The notes beneath the pieces are model-generated. The model had not been told where the DNA came from and made no database searches. It was given only the letters and a program-made list of their open reading frames with translations. The translations under genes and the position numbers were made by a program. From Amycolatopsis sp. MtRt-6 (lineage in GTDB: Bacteria; Actinomycetota; Actinomycetes; Mycobacteriales; Pseudonocardiaceae), in assembly GCF_017308975.1 (NCBI RefSeq), contig NZ_JADWPD010000002.1:372001-436000 (forward strand): a DNA stretch of 64,000 bases, read 5' to 3'. Positions 16,641-25,616 of this stretch are shown piece after piece; position 1 is the stretch's first letter; every line of letters starts with the position of its first letter.

Positions 16641-17831
16641 ATGTCACTCCACCGTCTGGCCAAGGCCGCGCTGGCCGCCGGCGTGCTGGCGGGCCTGGCG
16701 GCCGCGCCGGCGTCCGCCGCCGCGGCCGCGCCGTCCACCTTGCCCGCCGACCAGTACACCCTGACCGCCAACTACAACCAGTTCGACGCGGTGAACAGCG
16801 CCCTGGTGTCGACGCTGGGCACCGCCGCCGTCCACACCGTGATGGAGAACGCGAACCACAACCGCACCGCGCTGCCGTCGTCGTTCTCCGTCGCCGGGCT
16901 GGAGACCGGGTTCCGGTTCGACAGCGGCGACAACTCCGACTGCACCAACTACCCGCAGGGCATCACCACCAGCCGCGACGCCGTCGGCACCGCGAACGGC
17001 GGCAACTACGACGGCCACCAGCTCATCGCGGTGAGCTGGTACACCAAGGACGGCTGTGACGGCGGCCAGCAGCGCAGCCGGATCACCCTCGTCGACTGGG
17101 ACGCCGACTACCCGAACGCCTACCGCAAGATCCTGCTGGTCGAGCCGACCGGAACCGCGGACGCCCCGGACTTCAAGGACATCCCGATCCACGCGGGCGG
17201 CATGTCCTGGTACGGCGACTACCTCTACGTCGCCGACACCGGGAAGGGCATGCGCGTGTTCGACATGCGCAAGATCCTCAAGACGAGCACCGGCGGCACC
17301 GCCGACCAGATCGGCCGGCAGAGCGGCAGCACGTACTACGCCCACAACTACGCCTACGTCCTGCCGCAGGTCGGCACCATCTCGTCGAAAACGACATCGG
17401 GCACGAACCTCGCGTGGTCGTCGATTTCCCTCGACCGCGTCAGCAAGTCGATCGTGATGACCGAGTACACGTGCTCCTCCGGCTGCACCAGCTACCCGAA
17501 CCGGGCACCGCGGGCGATCCGCTACCCGTTCGCCGCCACCGGCACCTTCGCGGCCACGACCACGGCGAGCCAGGCACTGCAGCTGCCCTGGTACAAGCTC
17601 AACGGCGTGGCGTCGCACAACGGCCGCTGGTGGTTCCAGTCGTCCGGTTCGAAACAGCTCTACTACTGGAAGCCGGCGGCTGCCGCGCAGACCTTCGCCT
17701 GGGTCAGCGGCGGCGAGAGCATTTCCTACTGGGAGGACGCCACCGCCGCCGACCTGCTGTGGACAATGCAGGAAGGGGTGGGCAACCGCAACGTCTTCGC
17801 GGTCACCCAGGCCACCTACGGCGGTGGCTGA
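16641..17831 (+). CDS. secreted protein of unknown function, paralogue of the left-edge gene
   Basis: A 396-residue exported protein with a Sec signal peptide (MSLHRLAKAALAAGVLAGLA, cleavage near PASAAAAA). The mature part has conserved cysteine pairs (NSDCTNYPQGITTS, KDGCDGG, TCSSGCTSYPN) and the signature HAGGMSWYGDYLYVADTG with RVFDMRKIL after it. The left-edge gene shares the PQGITTS, GGMxWYGDxxYV and RVF blocks. Repeated strand motifs such as WSSISLDRVSKSIVMTEY suggest a propeller-like fold; no enzyme motif was found. The ATG at 16641 was chosen because it puts the signal peptide at the N-terminus; the GTG at 16596 would translate through the shared element. It is divergent from the ABC/two-component operon. 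Confidence 0.85.
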   Translation: MSLHRLAKAALAAGVLAGLAAAPASAAAAAPSTLPADQYTLTANYNQFDAVNSALVSTLGTAAVHTVMENANHNRTALPSSFSVAGLETGFRFDSGDNSDCTNYPQGITTSRDAVGTANGGNYDGHQLIAVSWYTKDGCDGGQQRSRITLVDWDADYPNAYRKILLVEPTGTADAPDFKDIPIHAGGMSWYGDYLYVADTGKGMRVFDMRKILKTSTGGTADQIGRQSGSTYYAHNYAYVLPQVGTISSKTTSGTNLAWSSISLDRVSKSIVMTEYTCSSGCTSYPNRAPRAIRYPFAATGTFAATTTASQALQLPWYKLNGVASHNGRWWFQSSGSKQLYYWKPAAAAQTFAWVSGGESISYWEDATAADLLWTMQEGVGNRNVFAVTQATYGGG

Positions 17832-18271
17832 GGCAGCGTGACCAGCGTCAACCCGGGGCGGCGCCACCGCCTCGGGTTGCCGCTTGCGGTCCCGCTGCTC
17901 CTCGGGCCGGCACCCGCCGGCCACCCCGACCTCGCCTCCGGCCGGCACGCCGCACTGCGCGTGCCGGTCACGATCACGCCGCCCTCGTTCGGCGCGCCCG
18001 CGACCTCGTGGCGCTCGCGCGTCGAGCGAAAGGATCTGGTAATGCCTGCTCTCGTGATGATTCGGCTGACCGCCACTGTCGTGGTGACCGTCGACCTGCT
18101 GGTCAGTTCCGCGACGACGAGCCGTTGCCGGGCGGGCTCGGGACCAGCCCGCTCGTCAGTCCGGGCGCCACGTCGAGCTGGTCTGGACTGGGGTGAACCT
18201 GAACACCGGAGTCCGGCCTGGCCGGCGAATCGCGGCGATCAACGGGTGGCTTGTGGTGCGCGCGTGGGTGT
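17832..18271. other. intergenic region with a doubtful ORF
   Basis: A GTG-started frame at 17838-18398 begins 6 bp after the preceding stop and has GC-rich third positions for about 60 codons, then loses coding character. Its start lacks a Shine-Dalgarno, it has no recognisable domain and its end runs into the convergent HNH gene. It may be a decayed secreted-protein fragment, but it is not called as a gene. Nothing else was recognised here. Confidence 0.35.
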
Positions 18272-18299
18272 GGGCCCGCAGCCGTGGGGCTGCGGGCCC
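18272..18299 (-). terminator. hairpin terminator of the DUF222/HNH gene
   Basis: GGGCCCGCAGCC and GGCTGCGGGCCC make a perfect 12-bp stem with a GTGG loop, 10 bp after the stop codon of the minus-strand HNH gene. There is no U-tract. Confidence 0.7.
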
Positions 18300-18308
18300 G
18301 TCCCGTGT

Positions 18309-19538
18309 TCAGGCTGTGAATGGGAGTGGTTCGTGGAGGTTGTTGCGCCTTGGTTTGCGGCGCCGGTCGATGAATACCGGTGGCAGGAACTCCGGTAACC
18401 CGTCGGGGGCGATGCGGACTTCCCAGCCGGATCGGTGCAGGAGCCGGTGGTGGTGGGCGCACATCAGCACCAGGTTGGTGAGATCGGTGGGGCCACCGTC
18501 TGCCCAGTGCCGGATGTGGTGACCTTGACAGTGCCGGGGTGGCCGATGACAGCCCGGGAAGGCGCAACCCCGGTCCCGGAGGAACAACGCGCGGCGGAGT
18601 CCGGCGGAGATCAATCGGCGGAGGCGGCCCAGGTTCAGCGGTTCGCTTTTGTCGCCCAGCACGGCGGGGATGATCATGGCGTCGCAGGCATGCACCCGCG
18701 CTTCGGCCGCGGTCATCGTCCCGGTATCGCCAAGGGTCGCCTTGCCAACACCAGATTTCAGGTCGTTCAGGGAGACCGCGACCATGACGTGGGCGCGTTC
18801 CCCGGCCTGCATCGGCAACTCCGGAGAATTCAGGGCCAGGTCGACGGCGTCGGAGAAAGCATCCCCGTAACGCTGCGGGGTGGTGCGGAAGTCGGGACCC
18901 TCATCCCCGGTGCGGCGCTCGGCCAAAGCGTCGAGCAGGGCGTGGGCGCGGGTGCCGGTCTCATCATCGAACCGGCCACTCAGTTCCCAGATGCCGGTTC
19001 TTTTGTGGCGGAGGAACAGTTCCCGGGTGGGAACCACGGGTTCGGTGTCGTCGGGTGCGGGGCCGTCGGGGGCGAGGTGGGCGAGGATGCGGGCACCGAG
19101 GGCGGCGACCTGTTTGTGCCCGGCCTCCTCGGCGAAAGCCAGCAGGTTGGTCTCGGCGCTCGCGCAGTGCTCGGGCGGAACCTGGGCCAGCACGTTGGTG
19201 ATCACGTCGATCATCGGGTTGCTCAACCGCCCAGCACGGGCCGCGGCGCCGGTGGCGGGCGCGAGTGCGGGGATCGGGCTGCCGTCGAGGTTGCGGCCGG
19301 GGTTGAGCAGGCGGGCGCGTTTGATCAGCCGTTCCGTGGCCGGCTTCGGCATATCGGCCAGGTGTTCCAGCAGGCGGGCGGCGGAGCGGTAGCCGAACAG
19401 CTCCATCACCCCGCGCTGCTCGATTTCCACCAGGACCGCCCCGAGTTCGGCTTCGGCGGACCGCATGCGCGTGACCAACTCGCCGATGCGGTCGGCGAAG
19501 GCCACCGCCTCGGAGGAGAGAGCCACGTCGTTGGTCAT
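18309..19538 (-). CDS. DUF222 / HNH endonuclease-domain protein (13E12-like)
   Basis: A 409-residue protein. The N-terminal two thirds is a DUF222 region (AVLVEIEQRGVMELFGYRS near residue 35, then the long helical LLNPGRNLDGSPIP section). The C-terminus is an HNH nuclease fold with GCAFPGCHRPPRHCQGHH near residue 335, HWADGGPTDLTNLVLMC and HHHRLLHRSGW. Cys and His pairs for zinc plus the catalytic His are present, so the nuclease site looks intact. This family is multi-copy in actinobacteria (mycobacterial 13E12 repeats) and its biological role is unsettled. The ATG at 19538 has a TTTGGAGGC ribosome-binding site. A strong hairpin follows the stop. Confidence 0.9.
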   Translation of the reverse strand: MTNDVALSSEAVAFADRIGELVTRMRSAEAELGAVLVEIEQRGVMELFGYRSAARLLEHLADMPKPATERLIKRARLLNPGRNLDGSPIPALAPATGAAARAGRLSNPMIDVITNVLAQVPPEHCASAETNLLAFAEEAGHKQVAALGARILAHLAPDGPAPDDTEPVVPTRELFLRHKRTGIWELSGRFDDETGTRAHALLDALAERRTGDEGPDFRTTPQRYGDAFSDAVDLALNSPELPMQAGERAHVMVAVSLNDLKSGVGKATLGDTGTMTAAEARVHACDAMIIPAVLGDKSEPLNLGRLRRLISAGLRRALFLRDRGCAFPGCHRPPRHCQGHHIRHWADGGPTDLTNLVLMCAHHHRLLHRSGWEVRIAPDGLPEFLPPVFIDRRRKPRRNNLHEPLPFTA

Positions 19539-19752
19539 GCCTCCAAACTACCGGCGATCGAACACAGAGTCATCACTCGATACGGTGGGAACAAAAGGTA
19601 AAGCCGCTGTCCGAACCCGAGAACACCGAAAAGTCCGGCAGGGCAACCGAAGCGTGGGGAATCGGCGCTACCGACCAACGACGCAACCCAACCCCTGGAG
19701 CGCCGATTTCCCACGCCACGGCGAAGCCGTGCCTGAAACCCAGCCACCGGGT

Positions 19753-21621
19753 TCACGAAGACCCGACCGTCACAGCCCGAGCCTGAACAAGGAACGAGTC
19801 AAGAACACCATCGCCGACGAGCGCCTGCCTGATGCCCCAACGGTTGGTGTTGCCGGTCTTGACCGCCTGCGCCCGCGTGACCAGGGCGTCCCCGACCGAG
19901 GTGAGGCGTTGCGCCTTCCCGTGGTCGCCTCGGGTCGCGGCGGCCAGGGCGTCGATCCGGGTCACCATCGCGTCGCCCCACAACGCGGTGGCGTCCAGCC
20001 AGGGGCCGGCCTCGGTGACGAACGCGCGCTCTACCCGGCCGGCGCGGATCACGCCTGCCGCGTCGCGGATCCGGACCGCGTAGGCACGCAGGTCGGCGAG
20101 CGCGCGGTGGTCCCCCGCGTTCCAGCGCTGCCAGAACGCGGCGGTCTTCGCCGCCAGGACCGGCGCCTGCGGCTGCCACGGCGTCGGGCCGAACGTCGGC
20201 GCCAGGTGTTCGAGGTCGGCGAACACCGTCAGCGCCGCCGTCGCGCGCGGGTCGCCGCCCGCGAGCCGGGCCAGCGCCCGCGGCCAGGACCGCTCCGGCG
20301 CGTAGCCCGCGTCGTTCCAGGCGAAGTCCGCGGCCCCGAACTCGGCGACCTCGCTGGCCGCCTCCTGGTTCATCGGGTTGGCGACGATCCCGTTGAGGTA
20401 GCGCGAAAGCCCGGCCTGCCGCTGGGCGTAGGGCGCGAGCAGCAGCCGTCCGGCCGACTGCTCGTAGTCGTTGACCGGGTAGTTGTCCCAGAGGAAGACC
20501 TTGCGTCCGTACACTGTGGACACCTGCTCGGCCTCGTCGGTGGTCACGCTCGGCGGGACGACGTCGGTGCCGGTCCACTGCACCACCACCGACGGATCGA
20601 GGTGCTCCCGCAGCTCGGTCTTGTACGGCGAGTCCTTCAGGTCGCTGTACTCCGTCGGCACGGTCTGCAGCGGCCGGACGCCGTCGTGGGTCTTGACGAA
20701 CTTTTCGGTGATCGTGTTGAGCAGGGAGACCTGCGCCGTGCCCGCGGCGGCCTGCCCGGGCGCGCCGAAGGCCGTCTGGTCGGCCGCGCAGTTCCACTTG
20801 GTGTAGGAGATGTCGTCGAACGGCAGCGAGAACGAGCGCACCCCGAGGTCGTACACCGCCTGGAACTTCGCCTCGACCGCGGCGATGTCGGCCGGCGACG
20901 AGAAGCAGATCGAGACGCCGGGCGAGAGCGCGTAGGTGAAGTCGACGTGGTGCGCGGTCGCCGCGCGCACCAGCTGCCCGAGCGTGGCCAGCTCGCCGGC
21001 CGGGTACGGATCACGCCACCGGGCGCGCAGGTAGGTGTCGTCCTTGGCGCTGTAGATGTAGGTGTTGGCCTTCACCTCGCCGAGGAACGCGAGCTGCCGC
21101 AGCCGGTCCGCGGTCGTCCACGGTGGACCGTAGAAGCCTTCGATCGAGCCGCGCAACGCCATGTTCGGCCAGTCGCGCACGGCCGCACCGCCGACCGCCC
21201 AGCCGGGTCCCGACCGGACGAACAGCTGCCGCAGCGTCTGCACGCCGTAGTACTGCCCGGCGCCGTCGCGCCCGCCGATCGTGATCCCGGCGCGGGACAC
21301 GCTCAGCGCGTACCCCTCGGCCTGCTCGGGGATGTCCTTCCCGGTGCTGCCGAGCCGGATGGCCAGGCCGTGACCGCCGATGGTGACGCCGTGGTCGCGC
21401 AACAACGACGTCAGCAGGTCCTTGGCCGCCGGGTCGGTGCCGGCGTCGGTGACGAGCGCGACCGACGACGGCAGCCGCACGTCCGCGGACGTACGGCTGA
21501 TCTGCTGCGGAGTCGGGGAAACCGGCGGCAACGCGCCGCTCGCGGCGGCGGGTCCGGCGGCGGTGAGGGTGGCCGCGAGGGTGACGGCGGCGGCGAACAG
21601 GGCTCTGCGGCGGGCGGTCAT
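19753..21621 (-). CDS. secreted beta-N-acetylglucosaminidase, GH84
   Basis: A 622-residue exported enzyme with a Sec signal peptide (residues 1-28, LTAAGPAAASG). An N-terminal GH20b/GH84-like domain is followed by the catalytic barrel beginning at ALRGSIEGFYGPPWTTADR near residue 157. The paired catalytic aspartates of GH84 are visible in LPFDDISY near residue 269. A helical domain follows (NPMNQEAASEVAEFGAADFAWN). Family members remove terminal GlcNAc from glycans or glycoproteins by substrate-assisted catalysis. It starts 9 bp after the GH29 stop, with an AAAGGGAG ribosome-binding site, so the two form an operon for fucosylated, GlcNAc-containing glycans. The DasR-like box before the operon supports GlcNAc-responsive control. 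Confidence 0.9.
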   Translation of the reverse strand: MTARRRALFAAAVTLAATLTAAGPAAASGALPPVSPTPQQISRTSADVRLPSSVALVTDAGTDPAAKDLLTSLLRDHGVTIGGHGLAIRLGSTGKDIPEQAEGYALSVSRAGITIGGRDGAGQYYGVQTLRQLFVRSGPGWAVGGAAVRDWPNMALRGSIEGFYGPPWTTADRLRQLAFLGEVKANTYIYSAKDDTYLRARWRDPYPAGELATLGQLVRAATAHHVDFTYALSPGVSICFSSPADIAAVEAKFQAVYDLGVRSFSLPFDDISYTKWNCAADQTAFGAPGQAAAGTAQVSLLNTITEKFVKTHDGVRPLQTVPTEYSDLKDSPYKTELREHLDPSVVVQWTGTDVVPPSVTTDEAEQVSTVYGRKVFLWDNYPVNDYEQSAGRLLLAPYAQRQAGLSRYLNGIVANPMNQEAASEVAEFGAADFAWNDAGYAPERSWPRALARLAGGDPRATAALTVFADLEHLAPTFGPTPWQPQAPVLAAKTAAFWQRWNAGDHRALADLRAYAVRIRDAAGVIRAGRVERAFVTEAGPWLDATALWGDAMVTRIDALAAATRGDHGKAQRLTSVGDALVTRAQAVKTGNTNRWGIRQALVGDGVLDSFLVQARAVTVGSS

Positions 21622-21630
21622 GGCTCCCTT

Positions 21631-23454
21631 TCAGGCAGCGGTGCGGTACAGGGCGAAGGTGGCCAGGTACGGCGTGGCGCGGGACTGCGTGACGACGACG
21701 CGCAGGTGACCTGCGGTCACCGGCACGGGCAGGGTGACGAGCCGGGTGTAGCCGATGGTCGTCACGGTGGCCAGCGTCTGCCAGCTGCCGCCGATCTCGG
21801 CCTGCACGAGCGCGCCTTCCACGTGCTGGCCGCGCGTGATGTCCTCGCCGAGCCGGATCTGGTCGAACGTGACCGGCCTGGGCAGCCGCACGTCGAGCGG
21901 GCGATCCAGTGGTTCCGCCGTGGTGAGCGAGGAATCCGTGACGGCGGCCGGGCCGCCCTGGGCGAGGTTGCGGGCCTGCGTCCAGGCGATGGCCCGGCCG
22001 AAGCCGGCCAGCGCGGCGGTGTCGGCGGGGGCGATCCGGCCGTCCGGCCCCGGTGGCACGTTGAGCAGCAGCGAGGAGTTCCGCCCGACGGTGCGGCGGT
22101 AGATGTCGACGAGCTGCGCGGGCGGCTTCGGTTGTTCGTCCGGGTGGAAGAACCAGCCCGGCCGGATCGAGACGTCGGACTCCGCGGGCGCCCACTGCAG
22201 GTAGCGCACCGACGGGTCGGCCAGGACCTGCCGCGAGCCGAGGTCTTCGGCGGTCGCGCCGCCGACGAAGAGTTCCTCGTTGTGCGCGGTGGCCGGGTCG
22301 CCGGTCGTGGGCAGCGGGCTCCACTCCGTCTCGCGCGCCTGCCCGGCCTCGTTGCCGACCCAGCGCACGCCCGCCGGCCCGGCGAAGGTGACGGTGTCCG
22401 GGGACAGCGCGTGGATCATCCGGAACCACGTGGTGAAGTCGTAGGTTTCGCCGATCCCGTGGTCGCGCCAGGGGTTCGCGCCGTCGAGCCACAGCTCGTC
22501 GACCGGGCCGTACTGGGTGAACAGCTCGTAGATCTGGTTGAGGTAGTAGGTGTTGTAGTCGTCCTCGTCGACGGTGAACTTCGGCAGTTTCCCCGCTGCC
22601 AGCGCGGCGGCGCGGTCGTCGTGCGGCACCAGCGTCGGGATCGTCCGGCGGGTGACGGCGCTGTTCGTGCCGTAGCGGCCCTGCCCCTGCGGCGCGCTCG
22701 CCCGGTCTTCGTAGGTGGCTTGCTCTTCGATGCTCAACGGCTGCCCGGCGGCGACTTTCGCTTCGATCCGCCGCACTTCGTCGCCGAAGAACTGCTTCGG
22801 CAGCTCGGCGCCGTCGGCGGGCGAGAGGTAGACGCCGACCTTCAGCCCGGCCGCGCGTGCCGAATCGACGTAGTCGCGCAGGATGTCGCCGCGGGGATTC
22901 GCGCACGCGGTGTTCCGCGTCTGCCAGTACGCGGACGGGTCGTGGGCACGGTTCGCCTGCGCCGCGTCCCGGCTCGGGTCGGTGCAGCCCGGCGTGAGCC
23001 ACCACGGGCTGGCGACGACGGAGTGGTTGGTGTACCGGGTCGGGTAGAGGACGAAGCCGTCGTGGTGCTTCGCGGTGAGCATCACCTGCGTGACCCCGGC
23101 GGCCTTCAGGGACCGCATCCACTGGGCGGTGTCGACGGCCGGCGGCGCGAAGGTCGATTCCTTCTCGGCGCCGGAGCCCCATTCGCGGTCGGTGAAGGTG
23201 TTCATCCCGAAGTGGGTGAACGCGGTGACCGGCCGCTGCTGCCAGGCCAGCTGCCCGGCGCGCGGGACGACCGCCGCGGCCTTCGCGACGATCCGGGCCG
23301 GGCTGTCGCAGGCCTGGACGGTCATGACGGTCGCGGGCCGGATCGGACCGCCACACCCGTCGTCCGAGGCGGCCGCCGCGGCCGGTGCCACCGTGGGCAG
23401 GGCTCCGGCCGCGACGACGGCGAGGAGGAAACCGAGCGGGGTCCGGATCGGCAT
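21631..23454 (-). CDS. secreted alpha-L-fucosidase, GH29
   Basis: A 607-residue exported enzyme with a Sec signal peptide (residues 1-26, ending near PAAAAAS). The GH29 barrel runs from FTHFGMNTFTDREWG, through VMLTAKHHDGFVLYP (substrate-binding His pair), to the nucleophile region VDELWLDGANPW near residue 310. The C-terminal part, from about residue 480, is a beta-sandwich that may bind carbohydrate (F5/8-type). It hydrolyses alpha-L-fucose from glycans outside the cell. The ATG at 23454 is preferred because CACGAGGAG precedes it and the signal peptide then starts correctly. It is the first gene of the GH29-GH84 operon, and a DasR-like box lies about 90 bp upstream. Confidence 0.9.
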   Translation of the reverse strand: MPIRTPLGFLLAVVAAGALPTVAPAAAAASDDGCGGPIRPATVMTVQACDSPARIVAKAAAVVPRAGQLAWQQRPVTAFTHFGMNTFTDREWGSGAEKESTFAPPAVDTAQWMRSLKAAGVTQVMLTAKHHDGFVLYPTRYTNHSVVASPWWLTPGCTDPSRDAAQANRAHDPSAYWQTRNTACANPRGDILRDYVDSARAAGLKVGVYLSPADGAELPKQFFGDEVRRIEAKVAAGQPLSIEEQATYEDRASAPQGQGRYGTNSAVTRRTIPTLVPHDDRAAALAAGKLPKFTVDEDDYNTYYLNQIYELFTQYGPVDELWLDGANPWRDHGIGETYDFTTWFRMIHALSPDTVTFAGPAGVRWVGNEAGQARETEWSPLPTTGDPATAHNEELFVGGATAEDLGSRQVLADPSVRYLQWAPAESDVSIRPGWFFHPDEQPKPPAQLVDIYRRTVGRNSSLLLNVPPGPDGRIAPADTAALAGFGRAIAWTQARNLAQGGPAAVTDSSLTTAEPLDRPLDVRLPRPVTFDQIRLGEDITRGQHVEGALVQAEIGGSWQTLATVTTIGYTRLVTLPVPVTAGHLRVVVTQSRATPYLATFALYRTAA

Positions 23455-23541
23455 GACGCTCCTCGTGACGGACCGCGGCCACTGACCCGGCGGCGGCGAG
23501 CTGGGGTGGACGATCGCCAGATTAGGTCGGCCAGCCATCGG

Positions 23542-23553
23542 ATGTCTAGACCT
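23542..23553. promoter_or_regulatory. DasR-like (dre) box
   Basis: ATGTCTAGACCT matches 9 of 12 positions of the Streptomyces DasR responsive element core TGGTCTAGACCA, including GTCTAGACC. It lies about 90 bp before the GH29-GH84 operon, whose second gene releases GlcNAc, the metabolic source of the DasR ligand GlcN-6-P. Confidence 0.55.
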
Positions 23554-23662
23554 GACGAGATGACAAGGAATGTCGCCGGAAAGTGTCCGGTTTGGCCCTC
23601 CTCTCGGCGTGTGAAGGTGTCGAATGCTCGCCGAGAGCGGGATTGATCCGACGGGTCACCGG

Positions 23663-24088
23663 TCAAGCCGGCCCGAGATCGGCCGACAGCCAGTGCTCCG
23701 GGCGCATGACCAGGGTGATGTGCTCGCCGAGCTGCTCGCGCTCGTACGCCACGAAATCGTCGACCTTGTCCGGCGGCAGGTAGCGCGCCGCCATCTCGCG
23801 GGCCCGCTCGGGGTCGTCCGGGCCGGTGGCCACCAGCGGCCCCTCGACCGAGACGTACCGGGCCGTCGGCCGGGTTCGCTGCACCAGCAGGCTGAACCGG
23901 CCGGCCGCCTCGATGGCCCGCGTCTTCCGCGAACCGGGCGCGCTGCGCACCCACAGCTCTCCACCCGGCGTGTACTGGTACCAGATGGGGACCGTGAGCG
24001 GGCCACGCCCGGGCCGCTCGACCACCGACAGCGCACCGACGTGCGGTTGGGCCAGGAACTCTTCGCGTTCTTCCTTCGAAAGCGCCAT
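23663..24088 (-). CDS. PPOX-class F420/FMN-dependent oxidoreductase-like protein
   Basis: A 141-residue split-barrel protein of the pyridoxamine-5-phosphate-oxidase superfamily. It has the N-terminal helix MALSKEEREEFLAQPHVGALS, the strand pair LTVPIWYQYTPGGELWVRS, a SRKTRAIEAAGRFSLLVQR cofactor-side segment and RYVSVEGPLVAT. Actinobacterial relatives bind F420 or FMN, or act in heme or biliverdin chemistry; the exact reaction is unknown. The ATG at 24088 gives the usual family length. The longer frame to 24427 is antisense to the GlsB-like gene. It is transcribed divergently from that membrane protein. Confidence 0.85.
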   Translation of the reverse strand: MALSKEEREEFLAQPHVGALSVVERPGRGPLTVPIWYQYTPGGELWVRSAPGSRKTRAIEAAGRFSLLVQRTRPTARYVSVEGPLVATGPDDPERAREMAARYLPPDKVDDFVAYEREQLGEHITLVMRPEHWLSADLGPA

Positions 24089-24206
24089 GCGGCCGAAGCT
24101 ACTCCGGGGGTCCGACAAAACGCCCACCTCCGCAGGTCGCGCTGCGTTCCACAGTGGACGTGTGCCATCCTGGGCCGGCCGGAAGGCGCGGACGAAAGGA
24201 CACTTC

Positions 24207-24467
24207 GTGGGCATCATCGCCTGGATCGTGCTGGGACTCATCGCCGGGGTGATCGCGAAAGCCCTCATGCCGGGCAAGGACCCGGGCGGCTGCATCATCA
24301 CCGTCCTGCTGGGCATCGCCGGCGCGTTCGTCGGCGGCTGGGTCGGCAAGACCCTGTTCCACACCGAGCTCGGCACGTTCTTCGACTTGCGCACCTGGGG
24401 CCTGGCGATCCTGGGCGCCCTGATCATCCTGGCCGGCTACCGGCTCGTCTTCAGCCGCCGCGACTGA
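24207..24467 (+). CDS. GlsB/YeaQ/YmgE-family membrane protein
   Basis: An 86-residue protein with three hydrophobic segments: GIIAWIVLGLIAGVIAKALM, GGCIITVLLGIAGAFVGGWVG and WGLAILGALIILAGYRLVF. The glycine-rich pattern and the MPGKDPGG loop between the first two spans are diagnostic of the GlsB/YeaQ/YmgE transglycosylase-associated family. These are small stress-induced inner-membrane proteins of unclear biochemistry. The GTG at 24207 follows GAAAGGA. A strong bidirectional hairpin separates it from the convergent protease. Confidence 0.88.
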   Translation: MGIIAWIVLGLIAGVIAKALMPGKDPGGCIITVLLGIAGAFVGGWVGKTLFHTELGTFFDLRTWGLAILGALIILAGYRLVFSRRD

Positions 24468-24471
24468 GGTA

Positions 24472-24502
24472 CCGGTGGGGCACCGGCGCGGTGCCCCACC
24501 GG
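24472..24502. terminator. bidirectional hairpin terminator
   Basis: CCGGTGGGGCACCG and CGGTGCCCCACCGG form a perfect 14-bp stem with a 3-nt loop between the convergent GlsB-like and protease genes. Confidence 0.8.
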
Positions 24503-24509
24503 CGCCGGC

Positions 24510-25616
24510 TCAGTTCAGGGTGACGCCGTAGGCGCTCAGCGCCTCGCCGACCGGCTGGAAGTAGGAGCTCCCGCCGCCCTTGCCGGAGGTGATGCCCAGC
24601 CCGACGCTGCCGGCGAACAGGCAGCCGCCGGAGTCGCCGGGGTTGACCAGCGCGTTGGTCTGGATCAGCTGGTACACCGAGCCCTCGGCGTAGTTCACCG
24701 TCACGTTGGTCCGCTGCACCGAACCCGAGGTGAGGCGGGTGGTGCTGCCGCTCTTGCTGATCCGCTGCCCGACGGTCGCCGTGCCGGCGGAGGTGATCCG
24801 CTGGGTGGAGCCGTTCCACAGGGTGACCGCGCCGGGCGCGCTGCCGGTGGTGTTGCGGATCAGCCCGTAGTCGTTGGTCGGGAAGCTCGCGCCCTGCGAC
24901 GGGCCGACGTTCCACTGCGACACCGCGCGGGTGCAGTGACCGGCGTCGATGATGTAGTTCTGGCCGCCGCGGTTGGTGTTGAAGCCCGCCGAGCAGCGGG
25001 TACCGCCGCCGGTGATGGCTTCGCCGTTGTAGATCGCGGTGTGCATCTCGCCGGCGACCCGCTCCACGCGGACGCGGTCGCCGAGCGAGGCCGCCGCCTT
25101 CAGCAGGGCTTCGGTGCCCTTGGCCGCGTCGGCCAGGGTCAGCACGACCTGGTTGGTCTTGGGGTCGAGCCCGATCGCCGTGTGCGCCACCGCGGGCAGC
25201 GCCTGCAGGGCGTCCTGCGCGCTCGCCAGCGCGGCGCTGGAGTGCTTGACCAGCCGGGCCTGCGCGCCGGCCTGCTCGACCTGCTCGGCGGCGGCCTGGT
25301 CCAGGACGTTGACCACGGGCTTGGCGGCCGCGTCGAGGTAGCCGTCGGCGGCGCGGGCCCCGAGGGAAGCGGTGACACGCTGCAGCGTGCCGACGCTCGC
25401 CGCCTGCGTGCGCAGCAGGGCGACGGCGGCGGATTCGCTGATCCCGGCCTCCGCGGCGAGGGAAGCGACGGCCTCCTGCTGCACGGTCGCGGAGTAGCCG
25501 TCGATGGTGGTCGCGGTGGCGGAAACGGGCGTGAAGAAGCCGATGGCCGCGGCGGCGGCCACGAGGGTGGTGGCGGAGCGGGCGAGGAGGTGGTGTCCCG
25601 GGGACGTTCTGCGCAT
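24510..25616 (-). CDS. secreted S1 serine protease with pro-domain (streptogrisin-like)
   Basis: A 368-residue exported protease. A signal peptide (residues about 1-36) is followed by an alpha-lytic/streptogrisin-type pro-region (residues about 40-190, rich in Ala and helical, ending in VRVERVAGEMHTAIYNG). The mature chymotrypsin-like domain begins near residue 197 (AITGGGTRCSAGF). The catalytic triad is visible: His in IIDAGHC, Asp in TNDYGLI and Ser in NPGDSGGCLF. Two cysteine pairs would form the usual disulfides. The pro-region normally acts as an intramolecular chaperone and is cleaved off. The 463 bp upstream contain a likely promoter but no neighbour in the same direction. Confidence 0.92.
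   Translation of the reverse strand: MRRTSPGHHLLARSATTLVAAAAAIGFFTPVSATATTIDGYSATVQQEAVASLAAEAGISESAAVALLRTQAASVGTLQRVTASLGARAADGYLDAAAKPVVNVLDQAAAEQVEQAGAQARLVKHSSAALASAQDALQALPAVAHTAIGLDPKTNQVVLTLADAAKGTEALLKAAASLGDRVRVERVAGEMHTAIYNGEAITGGGTRCSAGFNTNRGGQNYIIDAGHCTRAVSQWNVGPSQGASFPTNDYGLIRNTTGSAPGAVTLWNGSTQRITSAGTATVGQRISKSGSTTRLTSGSVQRTNVTVNYAEGSVYQLIQTNALVNPGDSGGCLFAGSVGLGITSGKGGGSSYFQPVGEALSAYGVTLN

Noticed and set aside
17838..18398. 186-codon GTG-started ORF after the secreted protein
   Set aside because: Coding-like third positions fade after about 60 codons, there is no ribosome-binding site or domain, and it runs over the HNH gene terminator and 3' end. At most it is a remnant.
19465..23646. 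1393-codon open frame on the plus strand
   Set aside because: It lies antisense to the GH84, GH29 and part of the HNH genes. Its product is Arg/Val/Gly-rich with no domain, and such frames arise on the opposite strand of GC-rich genes.
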